Shown here piece after piece: positions 24,911 to 31,631 of a stretch of DNA of 35,129 bases. How positions within the stretch are numbered: the stretch's first letter is position 1; each line of letters begins with the position of its first letter. The stretch is from contig CALPLW020000006.1 in NCBI GenBank assembly GCA_943324505.2, forward strand, positions 1-35,129, given 5' to 3'. The notes below the pieces were generated by a model, which saw only the letters and a program-made list of their open reading frames with translations, ran no database searches and was not told where the DNA came from. This DNA comes from Comamonas sp. lk. Its GTDB lineage: Bacteria > Pseudomonadota > Gammaproteobacteria > Burkholderiales > Burkholderiaceae_C. A program made the position numbers and the translations under genes.

Positions 24911-26392
24911 TTGAAAACGCTGCTCCATCTTGCGCCTGACGGCGCTCAACTATGGCGGAAGACCAAAGGACAGTGGTTGCCCGTGGACCGAGCGCACCGT
25001 GGTTCGGTTTGGATCGTCACGGACATGGCCGAAGAGACGATCTCTGAGGTTCAAGTACCACGCCTGTACGGCCGAGACAGAAGTGGCTTCATCAACCGGC
25101 AACTGACCAGCCGTTTCCCTGAAACACCCTACAAGATCGCCCTGCCCGCCTCGTCGCAGACCGGTCTTCTCAATCGCCTGGCACCGTTGCGACAGACCCT
25201 GTTGGCGCTTGATGCGAAAGAGCGGATAGATCAGGTGCTGGACAATCTGGATGCCAAGGTGGCCGGTCTGTGGAGCACATCGGGTTTGTTGGCGCGTCTT
25301 GGCGCGTCCAAAACGCTCCCTGGCAACTTATTTGTCGTGGTCCCAGGCTTGCAGTCGATGCGCATCCTTTTTTTAAAAGAGCGCGTGCCCATCATCAGTC
25401 GGCTCATTCTTGAGCCCAGCACAAGCCAGTTGGTCACGGCAGAAATCATCCGGACGCTTCGGCACCTTGAGAACACCAAGGTGATCGAACGCAGTAGCGA
25501 AAAGCCGCCTGTTTTGGTGCTGGGTAACCGTGAGGGCATTGCCCAGGGGCTGCTCGACGAACAGATGCGTTTGATTGAAGCGCCTGCAGCCTTGCGCAAG
25601 GTGGCGACCAGCGACTTCAAGTTTGCTCTTTTTGATCTGGCGATTCAGTCACCGCCCGGGCAACTGGCGCCGCTGTCACGTAGGACGGCCCATATCGCTG
25701 CCGCAGTGGGTCGGTGGGCGTACACCATGGCCGCAGCAATCATCTGCTTCGCCATCTGGAACCTGCTTGCCTCCTTCGAGCGAATTCAGGACGCACGGAC
25801 GTCAATCACTCGCAGCCAAGGCACTCTGACTGAATTGGGTCGCAAGCTGACGATGGTTGAGAAATCCATCGCGGCTTACCCGGTCACGAGCGAATTGGTC
25901 AAAAACACGATCCGCCTTGACCGTGAGGAGCTGCTCTCAGCACCTTCAATTTCCAAGCAATTGGCATCGATCACCGTGGCGCTCGCCGCAGACCCTGCGC
26001 TGCGGCTGGGCAGGCTCGATTGGTCGATTCAATCACCTCTGCTGGCATCCTGCCCGACAGATACTGCGATTGCCCTGGCAACTGCAGTGGCAACCAGCAC
26101 GCCAGCAAGCGACGCAGTCACTCGCGCACCTGGCACTCGGATCAGCTTTGATATTGTGCTACCGCCCACACTGACCGGCAAAGCCAGAACCAGCGTTATC
26201 GCAGCCGTATCCGAACGACTGACAAGCATTCCGGGAGTGGCACTGCAACTGGATCCAGCCAAACTGCAACCTGAATCGTCTTTGGCGGGTGGCAGTCGGC
26301 TGGCCGGCACAGAACCTGCGGCAGTAGCTTGGTGCCTCGATGTGTCAAATGTCTCCCCATCATTGGCACCATCACAGAGATCTAAACCATGA
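24911..26392 (+). CDS. Pilus assembly membrane protein, MshI/PilM-PilN-like
   Basis: The frame has no ATG or GTG near its start. TTG at 24911 (MKTLLHLAPDGAQLWRK) is the best choice, 11 bp after the mshG stop, giving 493 residues; a TTG at 24839 would overlap mshG by 61 bp. About 265 soluble N-terminal residues precede a single membrane segment (WAYTMAAAIICFAIWNLLAS). A coiled-coil-like stretch and a periplasmic domain follow. This resembles a PilM-like cytoplasmic part joined to a PilN-like part, or GspL. The N-terminal half shows no motif I can name firmly. Position between mshG and an mshJ-like gene supports a platform role. Confidence 0.7.
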   Translation: MKTLLHLAPDGAQLWRKTKGQWLPVDRAHRGSVWIVTDMAEETISEVQVPRLYGRDRSGFINRQLTSRFPETPYKIALPASSQTGLLNRLAPLRQTLLALDAKERIDQVLDNLDAKVAGLWSTSGLLARLGASKTLPGNLFVVVPGLQSMRILFLKERVPIISRLILEPSTSQLVTAEIIRTLRHLENTKVIERSSEKPPVLVLGNREGIAQGLLDEQMRLIEAPAALRKVATSDFKFALFDLAIQSPPGQLAPLSRRTAHIAAAVGRWAYTMAAAIICFAIWNLLASFERIQDARTSITRSQGTLTELGRKLTMVEKSIAAYPVTSELVKNTIRLDREELLSAPSISKQLASITVALAADPALRLGRLDWSIQSPLLASCPTDTAIALATAVATSTPASDAVTRAPGTRISFDIVLPPTLTGKARTSVIAAVSERLTSIPGVALQLDPAKLQPESSLAGGSRLAGTEPAAVAWCLDVSNVSPSLAPSQRSKP

Positions 26393-26988
26393 GCGACCTG
26401 GCATCTGTTGTGCGTCAGTCACGTGCAGGGCTGATCACGCTGGTAACCACCATAACGGTAGGGGGCCTGGCATATTGGGGCGTGACTGGTTTGGAACAAA
26501 ATGTGGCGCTTGAGTTGAGCACCTTTCAGACTCGTGAAGCAGGCGAAAATGCAAAATTAAATGAAAAAAACGCAGAATTAGGGTTTCTAAAGTCCAACTT
26601 CACCCGTTTTGAAACGCTTCGCGGATCGGGGCTGGCTGGCAATGCTGATCGGGAAGGCTGGGCAGAAACCTTGTTGAAAGTACACAAAAACAAAGCCCTC
26701 CCCGATACCCTGAGCTACACGCTGCTGGTACCGGTTCCCGTGCCCGGGATAGAACCGTCACCTACAGTCGCCCCCGCCCAGGCGCATGACATGACTCTGA
26801 CACTGGACAGCATTCATGAGGGCGAACTGTTTGAGTTTCTCAGCAGCTACGAGCAGCAGGTCAGAGGCAGATTCAGAGTCCAGTCCTGCCAGTTGTCGTC
26901 TCCCAGCAGCAAGGGTTTGAATGCAAGTTGCATCTTGCGCTTTTTCAACCAGCCACTTACTCCGCCTCTAGCGGCGCCTTCAACATGA
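26389..26988 (+). CDS. mshJ: MshJ/PilO-like pilus assembly protein
   Basis: This 199-residue protein has one N-terminal membrane segment (about 14-33, GLITLVTTITVGGLAYWGV). A helical, charged stretch follows (about 38-75), then a small alpha/beta periplasmic domain in which LTLDSIHEGELFEFLSSYEQ resembles the ferredoxin-like core of PilO/GspM proteins. Sequence similarity to named MshJ proteins cannot be judged by eye. The call rests on size, topology and position between the PilN-like and MshK-like genes. It overlaps both neighbours by 4 bp (ATGA), so the three are translationally coupled. Confidence 0.65.
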   Translation: MSDLASVVRQSRAGLITLVTTITVGGLAYWGVTGLEQNVALELSTFQTREAGENAKLNEKNAELGFLKSNFTRFETLRGSGLAGNADREGWAETLLKVHKNKALPDTLSYTLLVPVPVPGIEPSPTVAPAQAHDMTLTLDSIHEGELFEFLSSYEQQVRGRFRVQSCQLSSPSSKGLNASCILRFFNQPLTPPLAAPST

Positions 26989-27461
26989 TTGAACAGCGTT
27001 CTGCAAATTCGCTGGGCTGCAAGGTCCGTCGCAAATGCTACGGTACCCCTTTGTCGCAAACAACGGCAACATCTTGGTTCAAGATGATCTTGATGCTGAG
27101 TTTGTCCATGACAGCTGTTCATACTCTGGCACAGTCTTACGCGAACCTTGGGCCTCTCTTCTTCAACGCGGCCGAGCGCCAGGCCATCGTCCAGGAGCGC
27201 GTCGGCCCTGCAGAGCAAGAGAAACCTCCCAGCATCGTGACACTCTCTGGGGTCCTGGTCCGTTCCGGCGGCAAAGGGACAGCCTGGATCAATGGCCAGG
27301 CGGTTCCTGAAGGGCACTCGCCATTTCCCGGCGTTCCGGTGACTATCCGGCCAGGCCATATCAGTATCAAGAACCAGGCAGTCCGTCCTGGCGAAATGCT
27401 GGACTTGACCAACAGCCATCGCGTCGATACGCTGGCTGCGGGCTCTGTCACACGCCGCTAG
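26985..27461 (+). CDS. mshK: MshK-like periplasmic pilus assembly protein
   Basis: This 158-residue protein starts at the ATG at 26985, which overlaps the previous stop (ATGA). The N-terminal 50 residues end in a secretion-like hydrophobic stretch (MILMLSLSMTAVHTLAQS), so the mature protein begins near residue 52; an alternative ATG at 27084 would place the signal peptide at the very start. The mature part contains LSGVLVRSGGKGTAWINGQ and VPEGHSPFPGVPVTIRPGHI. This small beta-rich pattern (product GVL, then WINGQ) is that of MshK and related PilP/GspC-like proteins that link the inner-membrane platform to the secretin. Confidence 0.68.
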   Translation: MIEQRSANSLGCKVRRKCYGTPLSQTTATSWFKMILMLSLSMTAVHTLAQSYANLGPLFFNAAERQAIVQERVGPAEQEKPPSIVTLSGVLVRSGGKGTAWINGQAVPEGHSPFPGVPVTIRPGHISIKNQAVRPGEMLDLTNSHRVDTLAAGSVTRR

Positions 27462-27472
27462 TCCCGCAGCCT

Positions 27473-27715
27473 ATGAACATTAACACCAACGAAATCCTTA
27501 GTGCCCACAAGAAGAAAACGGCGGCACGTCAGCGTGTTCAGGAGGTGATTGGCTTCATCATTCTGCTAAGTGGGTACGCCCTGCTGGCCGTCAGCCCCGA
27601 CACGCCGTCGGACTGGTTGTTGATTCGTGTGGTGTCAGGATTTGTCGCCCTGTTTGCAGGTTTTGTCTTGGCCGTAATGCCATTCTTGACCAGGTTGACG
27701 GGCAGTGACCAGTAA
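27473..27715 (+). CDS. Small membrane protein of unknown function
   Basis: This 80-residue protein has a basic N-terminus (HKKKTAARQRVQ) and two hydrophobic segments, about 25-42 (VIGFIILLSGYALLAVS) and about 50-72 (LIRVVSGFVALFAGFVLAVM). I recognise no family. It starts 11 bp after the mshK-like gene and overlaps the following response-regulator gene by 11 bp, so it belongs to the same transcript. A helical-hairpin membrane protein here could be a pilus accessory or a sensor partner; both are guesses. Confidence 0.65.
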   Translation: MNINTNEILSAHKKKTAARQRVQEVIGFIILLSGYALLAVSPDTPSDWLLIRVVSGFVALFAGFVLAVMPFLTRLTGSDQ

Positions 27716-28343
27716 GCACCCGGTGAACAGACCGTCAGAGTCAAACTTCATACTGCTCGCGGAGGATGACCCGACCCTCAGCGGCTACCTGAGCTCGTCA
27801 TTGACCGATGTCGGGTACCACGTTCAGGCGACACCTGACCGAGCGAGTGCGCTGAGCGTACTCGGCTCGGCCCTGCCCCCCAGCATGTTGCTGCTCGATC
27901 TTGGTCTTCCCCCGCACGCCAGTACCATGAGCGAGGGCCTGAGCTTGCTCGATGCGGCGCTCCAGCTGGTTCCTGGCATCAAAGTCATCGTCCTGACCGG
28001 TCAGGACGAGGATGCCGCAGCATTGGAGGCAATCAGGCGCGGCGCGTTTGATTTTTTGGTAAAACCCGCCAGCTTGGCCGCCATTCACGCGGCGGTCCGA
28101 AGGGCCAGCCTGTTCAACCAAACAGAAGAGCGTATGACGGTAGTGGGTGAAGCCCGCCTCCACCTGACGGCCAGGTTATGGGAAGGCCCCAAGGAGGCTG
28201 CGTCAAGTGCCGAAGAGCAACTGCTCCGGCGCACCTTGGTCGCGGCCGGGTACAACATCGCCGAGGTTGCGCGCCAACTTGGCATGGCCCGCGAGCATGT
28301 TTACTACTACCTGAACAAGTATGGATTACGGCGTCCTGAATAG
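27705..28343 (+). CDS. Two-component response regulator, receiver plus Fis-type HTH
   Basis: This 212-residue protein starts at GTG 27705 (a second GTG at 27723 is possible). The receiver domain is at about 14-138: acidic pocket Glu20-Asp21-Asp22, phospho-acceptor Asp65 in LLLDLGLP, Thr98 and Lys120. The C-terminal helix-turn-helix at about 172-208 (LVAAGYNIAEVARQLGMARE) is of the Fis/HTH_8 type, like ActR/RegA regulators and without a sigma-54 ATPase domain. The gene overlaps the histidine kinase gene downstream by 23 bp. It most likely controls pilus-linked genes, by position only. Confidence 0.9.
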   Translation: MTSKHPVNRPSESNFILLAEDDPTLSGYLSSSLTDVGYHVQATPDRASALSVLGSALPPSMLLLDLGLPPHASTMSEGLSLLDAALQLVPGIKVIVLTGQDEDAAALEAIRRGAFDFLVKPASLAAIHAAVRRASLFNQTEERMTVVGEARLHLTARLWEGPKEAASSAEEQLLRRTLVAAGYNIAEVARQLGMAREHVYYYLNKYGLRRPE

Positions 28344-29466
28344 CCTGACGCTGATTTTCCTGGCTGCGGGGCTCACCCTGTACCTGACCAGCAGGAGCCT
28401 GGCCCGGCGCGCAAAGAGCTACCAGGCGGGCATGCAAAGCCTGCTCCAACTGGGCGCGCAGGGGCTCGACCCACTCGACATTCCGCCCGCCGCCTGGCCG
28501 CTTTTGGCCGCCGGCGGCTGGCAGCATCTGCAGTTGTCAGGCGACTGGTTCGGCTACCTGGTCGAGTCCGAATGGGGAAAAAAACCAGAGCAGCCACTTA
28601 AAAGAGGCCCCAAGGCAAGCACGCCACTGGCATTTCGACTGAGCAGTGGTAACGACGTTTTGCTGGTGATGACACTGACCCACAGCGCCGTTGGGGGCGA
28701 GGGACGCCTGTTCGCCGAGCAACTGGCCAAGGTGTTTGTCTTGCTGCTGGAATCGGCGCTGCGCGTTCGGACCGAAGCCATTTCGGTGGCCATGGCCGAG
28801 CGGGCCAGGTTGACGCTCTACCTGCAGCACGACATGCGCAATCTGGCCCAATGGGTCGGCTGGGTGTGCTCTGATTTCAATGATTGCCAACAGCCCGAGA
28901 GCCTGCTCATCGCAGCGCGGCGCCTGCAACAAAATGCACCGCTGGCACGGGAACGTGCAGATCGGCTGGTGGCTCTGCTCGGAAACAACCCAGCCAATCA
29001 ACAAGCGGCCCTGCTGGACTTGAGGCTAGCGGTAGAAAATGCAGCGCAAATGGCCGGGGTACAGGTCGACATCTCTGGGCAGGCACAGGCCTGGATCGCA
29101 CAAACCTTGCTGGCCCGAGCCTTGGACAACCTGTTTTCTAACCTGGCGCCCAATTGGCGCAATCCTGGCGCCGACAAACCGGTGCTTCATTTGCGAACCA
29201 GTACAGAAAGTCCATTTAAACCGGCCATGGCAGAGTTGCGGTTTTTTAGCCCTTGGCCGAACGCGCAAGTGCGCATAGAGCCATTGAGACTCTTTGAACC
29301 GTTTGCAAGCGGGCGGCCAGGCGGGCTGGGGCTTGGCCTCTACCAGGCTCGCAAAAGCCTGCAGGAAGCCCACGGCGACCTTAGCGCAGAAGTCGATGAC
29401 CTTGGGATTACCTTTGTCCTGACGATTCCGGACCGCCAAATTCAAGTTTCAGCCGGCGCCAACTAA
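28321..29466 (+). CDS. Sensor histidine kinase with atypical ATP-binding domain
   Basis: This 381-residue protein has one N-terminal membrane segment (about 5-22) and no obvious periplasmic sensor, so input is probably cytoplasmic. The H-box is LYLQHDMRNLAQ with His170 as likely phosphorylation site. The N-box is RALDNLFSNLAPNW (267-279), the F-box LFEPFAS (324-330) and the glycine-rich G2 box GGLGLGLYQ (334-342). The usual D-box (DxGxG) between N- and F-boxes is missing; that place reads LRFFSPWPNAQ. The protein may therefore bind ATP poorly or work mainly as a phosphatase. It pairs with the overlapping response regulator upstream. Confidence 0.85.
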   Translation: MDYGVLNSLTLIFLAAGLTLYLTSRSLARRAKSYQAGMQSLLQLGAQGLDPLDIPPAAWPLLAAGGWQHLQLSGDWFGYLVESEWGKKPEQPLKRGPKASTPLAFRLSSGNDVLLVMTLTHSAVGGEGRLFAEQLAKVFVLLLESALRVRTEAISVAMAERARLTLYLQHDMRNLAQWVGWVCSDFNDCQQPESLLIAARRLQQNAPLARERADRLVALLGNNPANQQAALLDLRLAVENAAQMAGVQVDISGQAQAWIAQTLLARALDNLFSNLAPNWRNPGADKPVLHLRTSTESPFKPAMAELRFFSPWPNAQVRIEPLRLFEPFASGRPGGLGLGLYQARKSLQEAHGDLSAEVDDLGITFVLTIPDRQIQVSAGAN

Positions 29467-29516
29467 CCTGGTCCGAGTAGCACGCTGACAATCGGCCGCC
29501 GTCCGTCTGCCTTGAG

Positions 29517-30146
29517 TTAATGCAAGTGCCGCGGCTTGCGCCCGCCGCCATGGCCGCCACCGTGGCCACCGCCGGAGCCGCGCGGCGGCTTGCCCAATTG
29601 CATGGAGTTCACCAGATCGTCAAAGCGCTGTCCAAACAGCTTGTCAATCTCGGCCACTACGCCACCGAGTTCGGCGCCGTCAAAGTGGCGCTCCATCATG
29701 TTGACCACGTCCTGCACCAGCAGGTCGCGCTGAACTTGCATGATGGAAGCTGGGTCCGGCCCGACAAACAGCATCATGAAATCATCGCGCGACTCGGCCT
29801 CTGTTTCTTCGTCTTCATCGTCAAATTCAGCGTCATAAAAGGTCACCTCCACCGCAGCGCCGGTTGCGGCCAAGTCGTTGAGGTTCATGCAGACCTCGTC
29901 CAAAATCTGGCGAAAATCATCGTCGCCGGCCACGGTCCAGCAGATTTGCAGCATGTGCTCTTGCGCCTCAAACTTGATGCCTGGCTCGTCCTCGTAGCTG
30001 CTCTCGGCAGCATCGGCCAGGGAGCGGGCGCCGGCGTACTTCCAGAGCGGCTTGAGCGCTTCTTGTAACTGCTCGAAGGCGACTTCGGGGCGCAGGGTGA
30101 TCTGGCCGTGCACATGGATTTCAAAAGGGGCGTTGTAGCGTGGCAT
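29517..30146 (-). CDS. Uncharacterised protein with acidic loop and Gly/His-rich tail
   Basis: This 209-residue protein (MPRYNAPFEIHVHGQITLRP) may belong to a domain-of-unknown-function family of Comamonadaceae (possibly DUF6806; low certainty). It is a soluble alpha/beta protein with no signal peptide. An acidic run at 105-122 (DAEFDDEDEETEAESRDD) and a C-terminal tail GGGHGGGHGGGRKPRHLH (192-209) stand out. Such tails can bind metal ions, but no function is shown. The conserved-looking core includes FVGPDPASIMQVQRDLLVQD. It lies downstream of the other uncharacterised gene at 30196 on the same strand and faces the histidine kinase gene. Confidence 0.82.
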   Translation of the reverse strand: MPRYNAPFEIHVHGQITLRPEVAFEQLQEALKPLWKYAGARSLADAAESSYEDEPGIKFEAQEHMLQICWTVAGDDDFRQILDEVCMNLNDLAATGAAVEVTFYDAEFDDEDEETEAESRDDFMMLFVGPDPASIMQVQRDLLVQDVVNMMERHFDGAELGGVVAEIDKLFGQRFDDLVNSMQLGKPPRGSGGGHGGGHGGGRKPRHLH

Positions 30147-30195
30147 GGCGCTTAGTGTAGTACGGTCGAGCGTCTCAACCGCTTGCTTTCACGCT

Positions 30196-31236
30196 TCAGG
30201 AGCGACGCGCCAAAGGCAGGTTAAGCAAGAGATTTTGTGGTTTGAGTTTGAGCCGCTGGTGCTCATCCATGGCCATGGCCAGATAGACCGGCCGGCCAGC
30301 CACCGCGACCAGCATATCGGCTGGGTTGGCGAACTCCAGGCGAAACAGGCAGAGCAGGCGGCGCATGCGCTCTGCATCGGGTTCATCGCCTTCGTACAGA
30401 TCATTCAGAATGCCGCTGGCCTGGGCATCCAGACCCACGTGCCACACCCAGTGCTCGTCAACGATCTCGCGGTCAGTCTGCACACGCACCTCGACTTTGA
30501 GGAAATGGCTGACCCACCGCTGCAGCAACTCTGCCAGCGCCAACAGTGCGGGTTGACCCTGGTTGAGGTTGAGCACCAGGTCAAAGTGCTCGCTGCGCGG
30601 CCAGTACAGGTCGGGTTTGTCGGCATCCAAGACGTCCAGGTCCACACTGCGCAGCGGCACGCCGCCTTGACGCAGCAACTCCCCCACGCTTCCAAAACCC
30701 GCCGACAGGGCATGGCGCTCCACCGTTTCATCGTCGGCGGCCATCACCGCACCGTCTTCCAGCACCGAGATTTTTTGGGTTCGAAACAACATCTCAGCCA
30801 CGCGGGCCTGCATCGCCGTGGCGGTGTCACCGAGCACATGGCGCAGCAAGATCTGGGTGAGTTGCTGCACCAGCACCGGCGCCACATCAACACCCTCACC
30901 CTGAAACAAGGCCAGGTAAGCCGCCTCCAGCGTGGGGGCGGCCAGCAGGCGGTCACGAAAGCGCAGCCACACACCATAGTTGTCAGCGGCATCCGGGTCC
31001 TGCAAGGCCTGCAGAGCAGCGGCCGGCACTGTGTGGCGGGGATCGGCAATGAGGCTCTCATGCAAACCCAGTTCAGCCGCACAGGAGGCGGGAATGGGGG
31101 CGATTTCGGGGCGTTGCAGCAGCACACGCAGAAAATCGTCGGTCAGGACCAAGTGCCCTTCCGGGTTGACAGCCAGATACGTGTAGCCGCAAGAGGGCCA
31201 GAAGTCGTGCCGGGTTGGCGCGACGGCCGCAGAGGA
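30196..31236 (-). CDS. Uncharacterised protein (possibly DUF6352 family), start codon unresolved
   Basis: The open frame continues upstream through the whole tRNA-Leu gene, so its first 30 codons cannot be real. The coordinates given run from the first codon outside the tRNA (31236). The protein begins near HDFWPSCGYTYLAV and continues as a soluble, Leu/Ala-rich helical protein of about 340 residues. It contains RPVYLAMAMDEHQRLKLKPQ close to the C-terminus. I believe it is the DUF6352-type protein seen in Burkholderiales, from memory only. No ATG, GTG or TTG exists in any frame between the tRNA end and DFWPSCGY. The first in-frame candidate is TTG at 31152, after that segment. Confidence 0.75.
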   Translation of the reverse strand, partial: SSAAVAPTRHDFWPSCGYTYLAVNPEGHLVLTDDFLRVLLQRPEIAPIPASCAAELGLHESLIADPRHTVPAAALQALQDPDAADNYGVWLRFRDRLLAAPTLEAAYLALFQGEGVDVAPVLVQQLTQILLRHVLGDTATAMQARVAEMLFRTQKISVLEDGAVMAADDETVERHALSAGFGSVGELLRQGGVPLRSVDLDVLDADKPDLYWPRSEHFDLVLNLNQGQPALLALAELLQRWVSHFLKVEVRVQTDREIVDEHWVWHVGLDAQASGILNDLYEGDEPDAERMRRLLCLFRLEFANPADMLVAVAGRPVYLAMAMDEHQRLKLKPQNLLLNLPLARRS

Positions 31237-31238
31237 AG

Positions 31239-31332
31239 TGGTGCCCGGGACCGGAATCGAACCGGTACGCCCCTTATGCAGGAAAGCGGCGGATTTTAAG
31301 TCCGATGTGTCTACCAATTTCACCACCCGGGC
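31239..31332 (-). tRNA. tRNA-Leu (UAA)
   Basis: The acceptor stem GCCCGGG/CCCGGGC is perfect, the discriminator is A and CCA is encoded. The anticodon loop CTTAAAA gives UAA. The T-arm ACCGG-TTCGATT-CCGGT is perfect. The class II variable arm is about 21 nt, longer than the 14-15 nt common in enterobacterial tRNA-Leu(UAA), making 94 nt in all. The lowest anticodon-stem pair is a T-C mismatch. Confidence 0.95.
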
Positions 31333-31358
31333 ACGGCAGCAAGCAGCCGGAGTTGTTC

Positions 31359-31432
31359 TGGAGGCGCGACCCGGAGTCGAACCGGGCTAGACGGATTTGC
31401 AATCCGTTGCATAACCGATTTGCTATCGCGCC
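31359..31432 (-). tRNA. tRNA-Cys (GCA)
   Basis: The gene is 74 nt with CCA encoded and discriminator T (U). The acceptor is GGCGCGA/TCGCGCC, the anticodon loop TTGCAAA gives GCA, and the T-arm is CCCGG-TTCGACT-CCGGG. It lies 26 nt before tRNA-Leu on the same strand. Confidence 0.96.
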
Positions 31433-31443
31433 ATTCATCTGAC

Positions 31444-31472
31444 AAAAAAGGGAAGCACTTGGCTTCCCTTTT
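31444..31472 (-). terminator. Terminator-like hairpin between tRNA-Gly and tRNA-Cys
   Basis: AAAAGGGAAGC (31446-31456) and GCTTCCCTTTT (31462-31472) form an 11-bp stem with a 5-nt loop. Read on the minus strand it is followed by a run of six T, a classic Rho-independent terminator. It sits 8 nt after tRNA-Gly and 11 nt before tRNA-Cys, so it is inside an apparent tRNA transcript. It may attenuate or act as a processing signal. Confidence 0.7.
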
Positions 31473-31480
31473 CTTCAATT

Positions 31481-31556
31481 TGGAGCGGGAAAAGAGTCTC
31501 GAACTCTCGACCTCAACCTTGGCAAGGTTGCGCTCTACCAACTGAGCTATTCCCGC
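31481..31556 (-). tRNA. tRNA-Gly (GCC)
   Basis: The gene is 76 nt with CCA encoded. The acceptor stem GCGGGAA pairs with TTCCCGC, the anticodon loop TTGCCAA gives GCC, and the T-arm GAGAG-TTCGAGA-CTCTT and D-arm GCTC...GAGC are recognisable. It is the first tRNA of the group, with a TATAAT element 14 bp upstream. Confidence 0.96.
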
Positions 31557-31570
31557 ATTTCAAGCTTCAA

Positions 31571-31576
31571 ATTATA
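31571..31576 (-). promoter_or_regulatory. -10 element of the tRNA group
   Basis: A perfect TATAAT on the minus strand ends 14 bp before the tRNA-Gly 5' end, which fits a start site with a leader of about 7 nt. The -35 region is poor (CCAAAC at 17 bp). The rest of the lon-tRNA gap (31557-31631) holds a small GCCTG/CAGGC hairpin at 31590-31606 without a T-run after it. Confidence 0.55.
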
Positions 31577-31631
31577 GCGAAGATTTTCTGCCTGTTTGGC
31601 GCAGGCCCAAAAAATTTACGCCTCTGTGCCC

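Noticed and set aside
29246-29277. AGCCCTTG in the histidine kinase gene as a fourth, reversed copy of the dispersed motif
   Set aside because: Only the AGCCCTTG half matches. The ATAGC half is GCATA and the CTAT arm is missing, so it may be chance, although it coincides with the missing D-box.
30145-31299. 384-codon open frame on the plus strand opposite the uncharacterised gene and tRNA-Leu
   Set aside because: It runs antisense through a tRNA gene and a frame with normal protein composition. It is a shadow frame rich in His and Gln.
31590-31606. Hairpin GCCTG/CAGGC as the lon terminator
   Set aside because: The stem is only 5 bp and is followed on the minus strand by AGAAAATC; the T-run lies before the stem, not after it.
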